In this document: positions 52,905 through 61,989 of the stretch, piece by piece | Layout of the letters: each line of letters begins with the position of its first letter | Position numbering within the stretch: position 1 is the first letter of the stretch | Assembly: GCF_900176535.1 (NCBI RefSeq) | Contig: NZ_FWXT01000003.1 | Span: forward strand, 372,001-436,000 | Length of the DNA: 64,000 nucleotides | Origin: Pedobacter africanus | Lineage (GTDB): Bacteria > Bacteroidota > Bacteroidia > Sphingobacteriales > Sphingobacteriaceae | Direction: 5' to 3' | The notes under the pieces: generated by a model | Told to the model about the DNA's origin: nothing | The model's input: only the letters and a program-made list of their open reading frames with translations | Databases searched by the model: none | Position numbers and translations under genes: made by a program

Positions 52905-55900
52905 CTATTTAAAATTTCGTCCCTCATGAAATATCCCGCTGCCGTTGTTTTCCACTTCGGTGAGGGCATTCAGATAAGCAGACTGGTCACTACAACAGGT
53001 AACCACAACATGTGTTACTTCACCTTCCCGTTGCAGCTTTCCTTCAACCATTAAAAGTTTAGCCCTTAAAATCTCTTTACGGTATTTGTCGAACCATTTT
53101 TTAAAGACAACCAGGTTGGCAAAACCGGTTTCATCTTCAATGGTAATGAAGCAGACTCCGGTGGCGGTGCCCGGTCTTTGCCTTACCAACACCAGTCCCG
53201 ATACCTTTACAATATCACCATCGGCATGCTGGTCGAGTTCTCTAATGGGCAGTACTTTAAGCAGGTTCAGTTTTTCGCGTACAAAACTCAGCGGATGGGC
53301 CTTAAGGGAAAGTGTTGTCGAATTATAGTCCTGCACAACATGTTCAGATAAGCTCATGACGGGCAATCCGACCTCTTTTTCGTGCCTGCTTTCCTGGACT
53401 TGCCCCTCAAACATGCCCACAGGGCTATCGCTAAGCGCCGATACTTCCCAAAGCGCCTGTCTTCTGTCCAGCCCCAGTGAGCGGAAAGCATCGGCATCGG
53501 CAAGCCTTTCCAAAGCTGCCAGGGAGACCCCGGCATTCAGCAGGGCATGGATACTGGTAAAAGGGGATTGCCGGGCTGCAAGCAAAACCTGCATTTCTTC
53601 TTCGTTCAGGCCTTTAATCTGCCTGAAGCCAAGCCTTATTGGGTGGTACCTGCCACTTTTGGTTTCCAGCAGGTTGTCCCAGGAAGAATGATTGACATCT
53701 GCAGGCCGTACTTCAACCCCATGTTTCCGGGCATCAATCACAATCTGTGCAGGCTGGTAAAAACCCATAGGCATGCTGTTCAGTAAAGCGGTAGCAAATA
53801 CATCGGGGTAATGGCATTTTATCCAGGAGGAGATGTAAACCAGCAGGGCAAAACTGGCGGCATGGCTCTCGGGGAAACCATAGCTCCCGAAACCTTCCAG
53901 CTGCTTAAAAACCCGCTGGGCAAATTCCTCTTTATAGCCTTTGGCCACCATTCCGCTTACCAGCTTATTGCGCCATTCACTTACCTTGCCATGCGATTTA
54001 AATGTGGCCATGCTGCGGCGCAAACCATCTGCCTCTGCCGGGGTAAAGCCTGCAGCAACAATGGCAATTTCCATGGCCTGCTCCTGAAACAGGGGGACGC
54101 CTAAGGTCCGGCCCAATATTGTTTCCAGTTCTTTTGATGGATATTCAATAGGCTCCTCGCCATTGCGCCTGCGCAAATAGGGGTGTACCATATCGCCCTG
54201 TATAGGCCCAGGCCTTACAATGGCCACTTCAATAACCAGGTCATAAAAGCATTTGGGGCGTAAGCGGGGCAGCATAGACATTTGTGCCCGGCTTTCGATC
54301 TGGAATACGCCCAAAGTATCGGCATGACTGATCATTTCGTATACTTCAGGGTCATCCTGTGGTACATTGGCCAGTGTAAGGTTCAGCCCATAATGCTGTT
54401 TGGCCAGATCAAATGCCTTGCGGATGCAGGTGAGCATGCCCAGGGCCAGTACATCTACCTTAAGAAAACCGAGGGCCTCAATATCATCCTTGTTCCATTC
54501 CAGGCAGGTCCGGTTTTCCATGCGTGCATTCAAAATAGGGCAGAGGTCAGTTATTTTCCCCCTGGTCATTACAAATCCTCCGGTATGCTGGCCCAGCTGA
54601 CGCGGGAAACCGATATACTGCTGTGTAAGCTCCAATACTTTTTTCAGGTGCGGGTCGCTGGCATCAAAACCTTCACTCGAAACTGTCCTGCCATTGTGCC
54701 ATTCATCTGTAAATTCCCATGCCGAGCTGGCCAGGCGGTTAATGGTATCAACAGATAAGCCCATTACCTTGGCCACATCACGTACGGCACCCCTGTAATG
54801 TACCTGGGTAACTGTAGCCACAATGGCGGAACGGTCGCGCCCGTATTTGGAGTAGATGTATTGCATCACTTCTTCGCGGCGCTCGTGCTCAAAATCTACA
54901 TCAATATCAGGTGGTTCATCCCTGGCATCGCTCATAAACCGGGCAAACAGTACTTTAAACTTGGAGGGATCTACAGAGGTGATCCCCAGGCAATAACAAA
55001 CCACTGAATTGGCCGCAGAACCCCGTCCCTGGCATAAAATGTTCTGGCTCCTGGCAAAACGCACAAAATCGTATACCGTAAGGAAATAAGCCGCATAGTT
55101 CTTGCGCTCCATAAAGTCCAGCTCATACCGGATGGTTTCGCATATTTCTGGAGGGATTTTATTACCAAATTTTTCTTTTGCACCTTGCCAGGTAAGGTGT
55201 ACAAGCTCCTGTTGTGGGTTGCGCCCCTCAGTTGTAAGCTCTTCGGGATAGACATATTCGAGACTGTCTAAAGAAAACTGGCATGCTTCGGCAATCTCCT
55301 GTGTACGCTCAAGGGCCTGCGGGTACTGGCTAAACAGACGGTGCATCTCTGCAATGGGTTTCAGGTACCGTTCTGCATTCTGGTGCAGGCGGAAACCAGC
55401 ATTGTAAATGGTACATTTTTCACGGATACAGGTAAGGATATCCTGTAATTCCCTTCGCTGCGGAATGTGGTAATGCACATCATTGACCGCAATCAATGGG
55501 ATTCTCAGTTCATCCGACAGCTGTGAGAGCCGGAACAGCCGTTTGCCGTCATTGGCCTGGTAAGAGCGGCTTGCTGCCAGGTAAAGGTGGGTACCTAATG
55601 CCCAGCGGTATGTTTTAAGTGCCTGTTTAAACTCAGGGTCAAAATCAAAACCGCTATTCAGGTTAATGGGTGCTATGGCTATAAACTTTATGCCTTCGGC
55701 ATAACGGTACACATCGGCCTTGTACAGATGGCATTGTCCTTTTTCTGCACGTAGGTTACCTTCAGACAGCAATGTTGAAAGCCTTGAATATGCCGCCCGG
55801 TCTGTCGGATAAGCCAGCAGCGGAGGGCCATCCAGCAATTCAAGGTGGCAGGCAGGAATAACACGGATGTTTTTACCCCTGGCTGCAACGTGCGCCCTTA

Positions 55901-56042
55901 CAATACCTGCAAGCGTATTGCGGTCGGTTATGGCAATTTCTTTATGGCCTAACGCTGCAGCTTGTTTAACCAGCTCTTCGGGATGCGAGCCGCCCCTGAG
56001 GAAGCTGAAATTGGTGGTTACCTGTAATTCGGTGTACTGCAT
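52905..56042 (-). CDS. dnaE2: Error-prone DNA polymerase DnaE2 (ImuC)
   Basis: This C-family polymerase (1045 residues from the ATG at 56042) has an N-terminal PHP domain (TNFSFLRGGSHPEELVKQA), the catalytic PDIDVDFEHERREEVM and ALGFLKVDVLALGML motifs, and a C-terminal OB domain (VKVSGLVLVRQRPGTATGVCF). It works with ImuB in translesion synthesis and induced mutagenesis. The frame extends to an ATG at 56081 inside imuB, but the second start gives the standard N-terminus MQYTELQVT. Confidence 0.95.
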   Translation of the reverse strand: MQYTELQVTTNFSFLRGGSHPEELVKQAAALGHKEIAITDRNTLAGIVRAHVAARGKNIRVIPACHLELLDGPPLLAYPTDRAAYSRLSTLLSEGNLRAEKGQCHLYKADVYRYAEGIKFIAIAPINLNSGFDFDPEFKQALKTYRWALGTHLYLAASRSYQANDGKRLFRLSQLSDELRIPLIAVNDVHYHIPQRRELQDILTCIREKCTIYNAGFRLHQNAERYLKPIAEMHRLFSQYPQALERTQEIAEACQFSLDSLEYVYPEELTTEGRNPQQELVHLTWQGAKEKFGNKIPPEICETIRYELDFMERKNYAAYFLTVYDFVRFARSQNILCQGRGSAANSVVCYCLGITSVDPSKFKVLFARFMSDARDEPPDIDVDFEHERREEVMQYIYSKYGRDRSAIVATVTQVHYRGAVRDVAKVMGLSVDTINRLASSAWEFTDEWHNGRTVSSEGFDASDPHLKKVLELTQQYIGFPRQLGQHTGGFVMTRGKITDLCPILNARMENRTCLEWNKDDIEALGFLKVDVLALGMLTCIRKAFDLAKQHYGLNLTLANVPQDDPEVYEMISHADTLGVFQIESRAQMSMLPRLRPKCFYDLVIEVAIVRPGPIQGDMVHPYLRRRNGEEPIEYPSKELETILGRTLGVPLFQEQAMEIAIVAAGFTPAEADGLRRSMATFKSHGKVSEWRNKLVSGMVAKGYKEEFAQRVFKQLEGFGSYGFPESHAASFALLVYISSWIKCHYPDVFATALLNSMPMGFYQPAQIVIDARKHGVEVRPADVNHSSWDNLLETKSGRYHPIRLGFRQIKGLNEEEMQVLLAARQSPFTSIHALLNAGVSLAALERLADADAFRSLGLDRRQALWEVSALSDSPVGMFEGQVQESRHEKEVGLPVMSLSEHVVQDYNSTTLSLKAHPLSFVREKLNLLKVLPIRELDQHADGDIVKVSGLVLVRQRPGTATGVCFITIEDETGFANLVVFKKWFDKYRKEILRAKLLMVEGKLQREGEVTHVVVTCCSDQSAYLNALTEVENNGSGIFHEGRNFK

Positions 56043-56053
56043 AAGCGGTTCTT

Positions 56054-57547
56054 CTAAGCAAAAAATCCATGTATAAACCATTCAGGGTCGTTATCGTTGT
56101 AATGGCCCAGGCGAAAAAGCCAGTAACGCCCACCCATATCATCTTCCACGCAATAATAATCCCTGTACAGCCCCTCTTCAATCCACCATTCCTGTTCTAT
56201 TCTTTCCGGACCATCAGCTTTGCTTACTTTGAAAACCTTGCCCTTATACCGGAACAGTATAGGTGGATAATCGGGCAGCGGCACGGTAACTTCAATGGTT
56301 TCGGGCTTAGGCAGCAGATGAACAGGCCTTGGTAAATCTTCAGGCCAGCTTATTGCGGGCTTTTCATCAAAATCGGCCGCAGGTTTTACCGAGCGTTCCG
56401 GCCAGTGATGTTCCTGCGGCAAATAGCGGCGGATGCTATGGCCGCCCACCTTACCGGCCAGCCTGTCCAGTAGCTCAGCTACTTCAGCATTGTTTTGGTT
56501 AACAGTATTCCATAAGGCATTCTGCGCTGCAGGTATAGCTTCTACTTTAGTAGCTTCTATCAAAAAAAGCTCAAAGCCAAGTGCCGGTTCCAATGTGGTA
56601 ATTTTAATTTCAAACAACTTAAACAGGTGTGCTGCATGGTTAGAAACTCGGTTGGTTCCTATCTCAATTTGCTGAATATTGCCATCTATACGATAGGCCT
56701 TAAATGTACAATTGCGTAGGCCCAGGCCTTCTTTGTCAAGTCTGTGGCAAAGCAGATCCAGTAACTGCTTAAGTGCAATTTCTATTGCCGTTGCTGTTTT
56801 TATGGGTTCAAGAACGGGCAGGCGTTCCTGGTAGGGTGCTATAGGTTTTATGGGTTCTATTACTTCTGGATGCTGCCCCAGGGCCTGTTCCAGTCTGCTG
56901 AGTAATGGCATGCCGAAACGCCTGCGCAGCGCAGACCGGGGCATTTTAATGAAGCTGCCGATGGTATATAAGCCCAGTTTTTCCAATCGTGCTGTAATCA
57001 GCGGATCAAGCCGAAGGGCGGCCGGGGGCAAAGGGAGCAAGGCATCTGATTGATGGCCTGGTTCAATAACGGTCTTGGGTTTTCCGAACCTGGCCACTGC
57101 CCATGCAGCACCAATGGTGTCGGCCATGGCTGCTTTTACATGATAGCCGAAAGCCCCTAGTTTGCCAAGTATATCTGTGAGGTAGGCATGCTCTCCAGCC
57201 CACAAATGTGCACAACCACTGCTGTCTAGTACCAGGCCCTCCGGCAAATCGGCTGCTACAATGGGGCTGTAACGCAGGCACCATTCTGCCAGGGCATTCA
57301 ATAACTTCTCTGCTGTTCCGGGTATGTCGTCAATTACCTGTAATGCAGGCAATACGGCCCTGCAGTCTGCCACTGTCATACCGGCACGTATGCTCTGGGC
57401 CTGTGCAGGTTTACTGGCAGCTTTTACCACTACGCGGCCCCTTTCGGAAGCCGCTATAACAAAAGCAGTATCTTTAAGTTCAGGCCTGCGGCGTATAAGC
57501 CAGTCTGAGGTAAGATCGGGGAACCATATGGCAACATAGCGGGGCAT
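56054..57547 (-). CDS. imuB: ImuB, Y-family polymerase-like protein
   Basis: This 497-residue protein has the Y-family fold, with MPRYVAIWFPDLTSDWLIRRRPEL at the start and AADLPEGLVLDSSGCAHLWAG in place of the SVDEAYLD motif of active enzymes. The first catalytic Asp and the DE pair are missing, as in ImuB, which acts as a scaffold between the clamp, ImuA and DnaE2. The C-terminal region carries the ImuB-specific tail. It begins 1 bp after the ImuA stop, so the genes are translationally coupled. Confidence 0.93.
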   Translation of the reverse strand: MPRYVAIWFPDLTSDWLIRRRPELKDTAFVIAASERGRVVVKAASKPAQAQSIRAGMTVADCRAVLPALQVIDDIPGTAEKLLNALAEWCLRYSPIVAADLPEGLVLDSSGCAHLWAGEHAYLTDILGKLGAFGYHVKAAMADTIGAAWAVARFGKPKTVIEPGHQSDALLPLPPAALRLDPLITARLEKLGLYTIGSFIKMPRSALRRRFGMPLLSRLEQALGQHPEVIEPIKPIAPYQERLPVLEPIKTATAIEIALKQLLDLLCHRLDKEGLGLRNCTFKAYRIDGNIQQIEIGTNRVSNHAAHLFKLFEIKITTLEPALGFELFLIEATKVEAIPAAQNALWNTVNQNNAEVAELLDRLAGKVGGHSIRRYLPQEHHWPERSVKPAADFDEKPAISWPEDLPRPVHLLPKPETIEVTVPLPDYPPILFRYKGKVFKVSKADGPERIEQEWWIEEGLYRDYYCVEDDMGGRYWLFRLGHYNDNDPEWFIHGFFA

Positions 57548-57548
57548 A

Positions 57549-58289
57549 TTATCCGGCTTTTAGTTTCTGGATTTCCGGTAGGGCCTGCTCCTTCACAGAG
57601 TGATGCCTGAAACCGTATTCAAACCACTCTACCTGCCATTTGCCGGGCTGTCCGTTTTTTACTTTAAGGAGCTCAACATTCCAGCTGGGGATGCCAATGC
57701 CGGGCATACCCAGCGGCAAAATGCTGGGCAGGGGACTGATTTTCCAGCGGGTGGTACAGGCAACAGCATTTGCTGCTGTGGGCTGGTGGCGATGGATAAA
57801 GCCTGTAACCTTACTCTTTTCTACAGCAAGCTGCAGCCTTCTGGATTCGGTAAAGCTCAGTTCTTTGATTTCGCCTACTACCGCTGTCAGCGCCTTGCAT
57901 TTCAGTGCTTCCTCAATGGCCCATAGGGCATCCTTTTGCCGGTAGAGCTCAACAAAAATGATCCTTTCGGGCAGGATGTTAAAAACGGGCAGTGCAGAGG
58001 GGAACAGGCTGCGGTTGGTACTGATCCAGACACAGGTTCCGCCCTTGTCCATCAGCTTACCCAATAAGCCTGAAATAAAGCCGTTGGTAGCGGCACAATC
58101 GGGCCCATTATCGCTTATAAATTCATGTACTGCTGCGGTAGGGAATACCTGGCCGGGAAAAGCATTTTGTATTGGACCCAGTCCCATATCCTGATGGGGA
58201 TTGCCGGGATATTTTACGAGTCCCTGTAACAGGAGGATGTCCTGCTGCAACTTTTGAATGATCCTGTTTTTATCTGTCAGCTGCTCCAC
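57549..58289 (-). CDS. imuA: ImuA, RecA-like mutasome protein
   Basis: The 246-residue protein matches the ImuA/SulA-like family with a degenerate RecA core: LLGKLMDKGGTCVWISTNRSLFPSALPVFNILPERIIFVEL and RLQLAVEKSKVTGFIHRH. It is the first gene of an imuA-imuB-dnaE2 operon on the minus strand. Upstream, a palindrome (58313-58327) overlaps the TATCTTTG -7 box, suggesting control by a DNA-damage repressor. Confidence 0.88.
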   Translation of the reverse strand: MEQLTDKNRIIQKLQQDILLLQGLVKYPGNPHQDMGLGPIQNAFPGQVFPTAAVHEFISDNGPDCAATNGFISGLLGKLMDKGGTCVWISTNRSLFPSALPVFNILPERIIFVELYRQKDALWAIEEALKCKALTAVVGEIKELSFTESRRLQLAVEKSKVTGFIHRHQPTAANAVACTTRWKISPLPSILPLGMPGIGIPSWNVELLKVKNGQPGKWQVEWFEYGFRHHSVKEQALPEIQKLKAG

Positions 58290-58307
58290 GGTATTTAATA
58301 TCTATAG

Positions 58308-58327
58308 CAAAGATAAGTATAACTTAT
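58308..58327 (-). promoter_or_regulatory. imuA promoter box with overlapping perfect palindrome
   Basis: The minus-strand -7 box TATCTTTG (58308-58315) overlaps the perfect inverted repeat ATAAGT-ATA-ACTTAT (58313-58327). A protein bound to the palindrome would block the promoter, as LexA does for SOS genes. The identity of the binding protein is inferred only. Confidence 0.5.
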
Positions 58328-58537
58328 GTATTTTGCTAAAAATATTAGTAATATTATGCCCGCTCAGCATAGCCAGTTCAAGGCTGTCTATTGGTTTAAA
58401 AAATTATAAAAATCGGTCTTTGTTATTTGCTGCCGGTACGTTGCCGGCAAGTATAGACCTGAATAAAAAATATTTTTAAAGTTTTGTCCAAAGCAGAAAG
58501 TCTGGTTGTCATTAGTTTTTAAAACAAAGATAAAAAC

Positions 58538-58990
58538 ATGGAACAAAGAATTAACATCCACCAAAAAGGACAGGAAGCAATGAAAACCATTTTTGGAATC
58601 GGCGCTTATCTAAAGAAGAGCCCGGTAGAAAAATCGCTGCTTGAACTTGTTTATTTTCGCGTATCTCAAATCAATGGTTGCGCCTATTGTTTGGACATGC
58701 ACTCAAAAGATGCACGTGCAGCCGGAGAAACCGAACAACGCTTGTACGGACTAAGCGCTTGGGCCGAAACACCTTACTACACAGAACGTGAAAGGGCAGC
58801 TTTTGCCTGGGCCGAAGCGCTTACAGCCTGTAACGTACCCGACAGTGTTTATAACCTGGTAAAAGCGCAGTTTACCGACGAAGAATTGATAGATCTTACC
58901 TTGGCCATTACCACTATCAATACCTGGAACCGCATCAATTTAGCCTTTCCATATGCAGTTGGTACTTACAAAGCCGGACAATTCAGTTAA
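58538..58990 (+). CDS. Carboxymuconolactone decarboxylase/AhpD-family protein
   Basis: The 150-residue protein has the AhpD-like active-site NGCAYCLDMHSKDAR (C-x2-C with nearby His) typical of peroxidase-coupled or redox-sensing members of this family. It precedes a YCII protein and an ECF42 sigma factor on the same strand, so it is part of that regulated module. The exact peroxide or organic substrate is unknown. Confidence 0.9.
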   Translation: MEQRINIHQKGQEAMKTIFGIGAYLKKSPVEKSLLELVYFRVSQINGCAYCLDMHSKDARAAGETEQRLYGLSAWAETPYYTERERAAFAWAEALTACNVPDSVYNLVKAQFTDEELIDLTLAITTINTWNRINLAFPYAVGTYKAGQFS

Positions 58991-59026
58991 TTATTATTAA
59001 ATTATACCCATTTAGAAAAGAAAATC

Positions 59027-59377
59027 ATGAACGAATTTTTAATAGTCATTCACAGGGATATGAGCAGCAAAGATGCAAGCCCTTCACCCGAACAAATGCA
59101 GCAGGCCATAAAACCTTTTCAGGATTGGATTGGTGGCATAGCGGCGCAGAACAAACTGGTAAGCAGGCCGCAGCGCTGGGATACAGATGGCCGGGTAGTT
59201 AAAAAAGGCAATGCCGTAATTAACGGACCTTATGCCGAGATTAAAGAATCAATAGGAGGGGTACTCATTATTAAAGCCGAAAACTATGACGAAGCAGTTG
59301 ATTTTGCCAAAGGCTGCCCTATTTTGCAGTGGGGCGCTACAGTTGAGGTACGTATGGCAATGCCTAACCCGCAGTAA
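59027..59377 (+). CDS. YCII-related (DGPF) protein
   Basis: The 116-residue protein is of the YCII/DGPF type, with KKGNAVINGPYAEIKESIGGVLIIKAENYDEAVDFAKGCPIL. DGPF proteins are the hallmark neighbours of ECF42 sigma factors. It is between the AhpD-like gene (36-bp gap) and the sigma factor (7-bp gap). The biochemical role is unproven. Confidence 0.9.
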   Translation: MNEFLIVIHRDMSSKDASPSPEQMQQAIKPFQDWIGGIAAQNKLVSRPQRWDTDGRVVKKGNAVINGPYAEIKESIGGVLIIKAENYDEAVDFAKGCPILQWGATVEVRMAMPNPQ

Positions 59378-59384
59378 ATAAGCC

Positions 59385-60620
59385 ATGTCTGAAACCGGCT
59401 TGTTGCCCAATTTATTTAGAACAGAGTACCAGAAGCTTGTTGCGGTACTCTGTTCTTTATTTGGTATTGAACATATTGAGGTTGCTGAAGATCTGGTGAG
59501 CGATACTTTTCTGACAGCTACAGAGACCTGGAGCCTTAAAGGTGTACCGGATAATCCGGTGGCCTGGTTGTATACCGTAGCAAAAAATAAAACAAGAAAT
59601 TACCTGAAGCACAATACGGTTTTTAGACAAAAACTAACGCCAGAACTGATATACCGTACAGAAAAGGTAGAAGAACTGGAAATCGATCTCTCGAAAAAAA
59701 ACATAGCCGATAGCCAGCTTGCGATGATTTTTACAGTATGTACCCCCTTGATACCTGGCGATGCGCAGGTGGCCCTTGCCTTAAATTTATTATGCGGGTT
59801 TGGCTTTGATGAAATAGCTGATGCTTTTCTGACTAATAAGGAAGTGGTCTACAAAAGGATCAGCAGAGCCAAAGAAAAGCTGCGGGAGGCAAATATTAAA
59901 ATTGAGCAACCATCAATAACACATCTTCAGGAACGGCTGGATAATGTATTGAAAACCCTGTACCTGATGTTTTCTGAAGGGTACTATTCTACCTCACAAC
60001 ATAGTACGCTACGTAAAGAGGTATGCGCAGAGGCCATGCGTTTAACCCGCTTGCTGATGGATAATGTAAATACCGCCCGTCCTGCTGTTGCTGCCTTGCT
60101 TGCCTTAATGTGTTTTCATGCTTCGCGGTTTGAAGCCAGGATAAACGGGGCCGGTGAACAGGTTTTATACGACAATCAGGATAAGCACCTATGGGATCAG
60201 AAATTGATTGCAGAAGGAACAGCTTATCTTAACAAAGCCTCAACTGGAACGGAATTAAGCAAATATCACCTCGAAGCAGGGATTGCCTACTGGCATACCC
60301 AGCAGGAAGATACACCTGGTAAATGGGAGCAGGTTCTGCAGCTTTATAACCAGTTACTGATATTACAATACTCGGCTGTTGCAGCGTTAAACCGTACCTT
60401 TGCACTTTCCAAAGCCAGAGGCAAGGAGCAGGCGATAGCAGAAGCAGAAAGGCTGGACCTTAAGGATTATCATTTTTATTATTCGTTGCTGGGCTATCTG
60501 TATACTGGTATTGATGACAATAAAGCCCGTACACATTTTGAAACGGCACTAATACTAGCCAGATCTGCCGCTGATAAAGCCATGATGCAAAAGCACATTG
60601 ATCAGTTTGGCACACTTTGA
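59385..60620 (+). CDS. ECF42-type sigma factor with C-terminal TPR domain
   Basis: The 411-residue protein has ECF sigma regions 2 and 4 (about 10-175; region 2 EVAEDLVSDTFLTATETWSL, region 4 LALNLLCGFGFDEIADAFLTNKEVVYKRISRAKEKL) and a long C-terminal DUF6596/TPR extension (NVLKTLYLMFSEGYYST, LLALMCFHASRFEARI, GEQVLYDNQDKHLWDQKLI, AALNRTFALSKARG). This extension replaces an anti-sigma factor in ECF42. It probably drives its own AhpD-YCII-sigma operon. Confidence 0.93.
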   Translation: MSETGLLPNLFRTEYQKLVAVLCSLFGIEHIEVAEDLVSDTFLTATETWSLKGVPDNPVAWLYTVAKNKTRNYLKHNTVFRQKLTPELIYRTEKVEELEIDLSKKNIADSQLAMIFTVCTPLIPGDAQVALALNLLCGFGFDEIADAFLTNKEVVYKRISRAKEKLREANIKIEQPSITHLQERLDNVLKTLYLMFSEGYYSTSQHSTLRKEVCAEAMRLTRLLMDNVNTARPAVAALLALMCFHASRFEARINGAGEQVLYDNQDKHLWDQKLIAEGTAYLNKASTGTELSKYHLEAGIAYWHTQQEDTPGKWEQVLQLYNQLLILQYSAVAALNRTFALSKARGKEQAIAEAERLDLKDYHFYYSLLGYLYTGIDDNKARTHFETALILARSAADKAMMQKHIDQFGTL

Positions 60621-60727
60621 AAAGCATCTATCTTCAAAATTGCGTTCAGCAAAAAACACCAAAGTGTGTTCAGCTAAAGTCAAATATTCTTTAAAACTTA
60701 GTGCCAGCTAACCAAAAAGACTGATTT

Positions 60728-61213
60728 ATGAATTTTGATGACATTCTTAACAATACTAATGCGCTTAAGGAACCTACAGTTATCTGCTTTGGAAATAAAA
60801 AATTGCCCCTTCATTTCCTGGCTGAAGGCCATGCGCTTGAATTTGCTCTTGTTAATGGTAAAAGAAAAGTTATCCGTTTCATAGATAGTGGGCAATTTGT
60901 ATTCCGGTTTAACCTTGGGCATGGTATCGAAGCTAGTGAGCATTCCACATTCCTCAAGCTGGAATGGGACAAGCTGGTACAGATGTTAAAGAAATTCCCT
61001 GGTGAAATCCCTCAACTTCACAAAAAGCTTAAAGAAAAGCATATTCAAGACTTAAAAGAATACCGGGCGGATTTAAAGAAAACACCGGCTGAACGTTATT
61101 TCCATCTACTGGAAAAACAGCCTTGGGTAAAAGTACTGGCTACTCCCGAAGAAATTGCTTCTTATCTTAACTTATCATTGGCGCAATATCATAACCTAAC
61201 GGGAGTAGAATAG
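60728..61213 (+). CDS. Crp/Fnr-like protein with degenerate HTH
   Basis: The 161-residue protein resembles Crp/Fnr regulators. The visible part of the beta-roll is FLAEGHALEFALVNGKRKVIRFIDSGQFVFRFNLGHG, followed by a dimer helix (KFPGEIPQLHKKLKEKHIQDLKEYRADLKKTPAERYFHLLEKQPW) and a C-terminal ATPEEIASYLNLSLAQYHNLTG in place of a full winged helix. The start of the beta-roll is shorter than usual. DNA binding is uncertain. Confidence 0.7.
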   Translation: MNFDDILNNTNALKEPTVICFGNKKLPLHFLAEGHALEFALVNGKRKVIRFIDSGQFVFRFNLGHGIEASEHSTFLKLEWDKLVQMLKKFPGEIPQLHKKLKEKHIQDLKEYRADLKKTPAERYFHLLEKQPWVKVLATPEEIASYLNLSLAQYHNLTGVE

Positions 61214-61452
61214 TTATTGCTTACCAAAAATATCAGCTATTGTAAATAGCTATTGTGTAGAAGCATCGCCATCTCATACGGTGCAGAAGTAGTCGATAGC
61301 GGCTATGTTTTTTCTCCTCAAAATTCTGCGAAATACTCCAAAATTTAATAACAAAACACATAAAATTAATTATTGAGAAATATTTGGTTGTTTAAGTTGT
61401 TGTTTGTATATTTGATTTAACTTATTGTGTATAAAGTAAACAAATAAGTATA

Positions 61453-61623
61453 TGTGGACCGGTAGGGCAGCTATCAAAAGCGTTAGGTTATACTAAAAAT
61501 AAGGAGGAAGCTAATAAAATTCATTTTGATGTAGGACATAACTGGAAAAATGTCCGTTTTAGACAAAATTTGTTGCGCTCATTTGCGAATATTTGGTCTA
61601 TAGCTGATAAAATAGGGACGTAA
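61453..61623 (+). pseudogene. Unidentified coding relic
   Basis: The frame reads 56 codons to TAA at 61621-61623 with a protein-like composition (CGPVGQLSKALGYTKNKEEA then IHFDVGHNWKNVRFRQNL, RSFANIWSIADKIGT). No ATG, GTG or TTG precedes it in frame before a stop at 61432, so it is the 3' part of a lost gene. I do not recognise the family; a toxin C-terminal segment is one possibility. Confidence 0.4.
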
Positions 61624-61634
61624 AAATGTGTCAA

Positions 61635-61699
61635 TTTATAGGGATAACATGTATTAATTAAAAATGTTTATAGAGATAACAAGGATTAATTAAAAATGT
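61635..61699 (+). repeat. 32-bp tandem duplication
   Basis: Two copies of TTTATAGnGATAACA... followed by ATTAATTAAAAATGT occupy 61635-61667 and 61667-61699, differing at three positions. The period is 32 bp. It lies about 290 bp upstream of the sigma factor gene. It may be a pair of regulator sites or a slippage product. Confidence 0.7.
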
Positions 61700-61989
61700 G
61701 ATTTTTATCACTTTTTTGCAATCTAAACAAAAACATTTTACGTAAGTTTATACTATAACAGACAAATAACTAAGCTAAAAATGAGGGAGATAGCTAATTA
61801 TTACGCTTTGTTTAATGCTCAGGCTCATCAATTTTTTACCCGGATGATATCGCCGTATTACGCTTGTAAATGGGCTTTGAACGGTTGTTTTTATCGCTGA
61901 ATGAATAAATTGAACAAGATTTAAGAATGCGAAAATTATCATATTGTAATGGGATTTAACACATTATTTCAGGTTAGGAAAGAGCGCAA

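Larger units (their letters stand above)
61214..61989. other. 776-bp AT-rich gap with a coding relic and a tandem repeat
   Basis: No complete gene is visible. It contains a 56-codon open stretch with no start (61453-61623) and a 32-bp tandem duplication (61635-61699). The last 200 bp probably hold the promoter and leader of the sigma factor gene at 61990. Confidence 0.6.
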
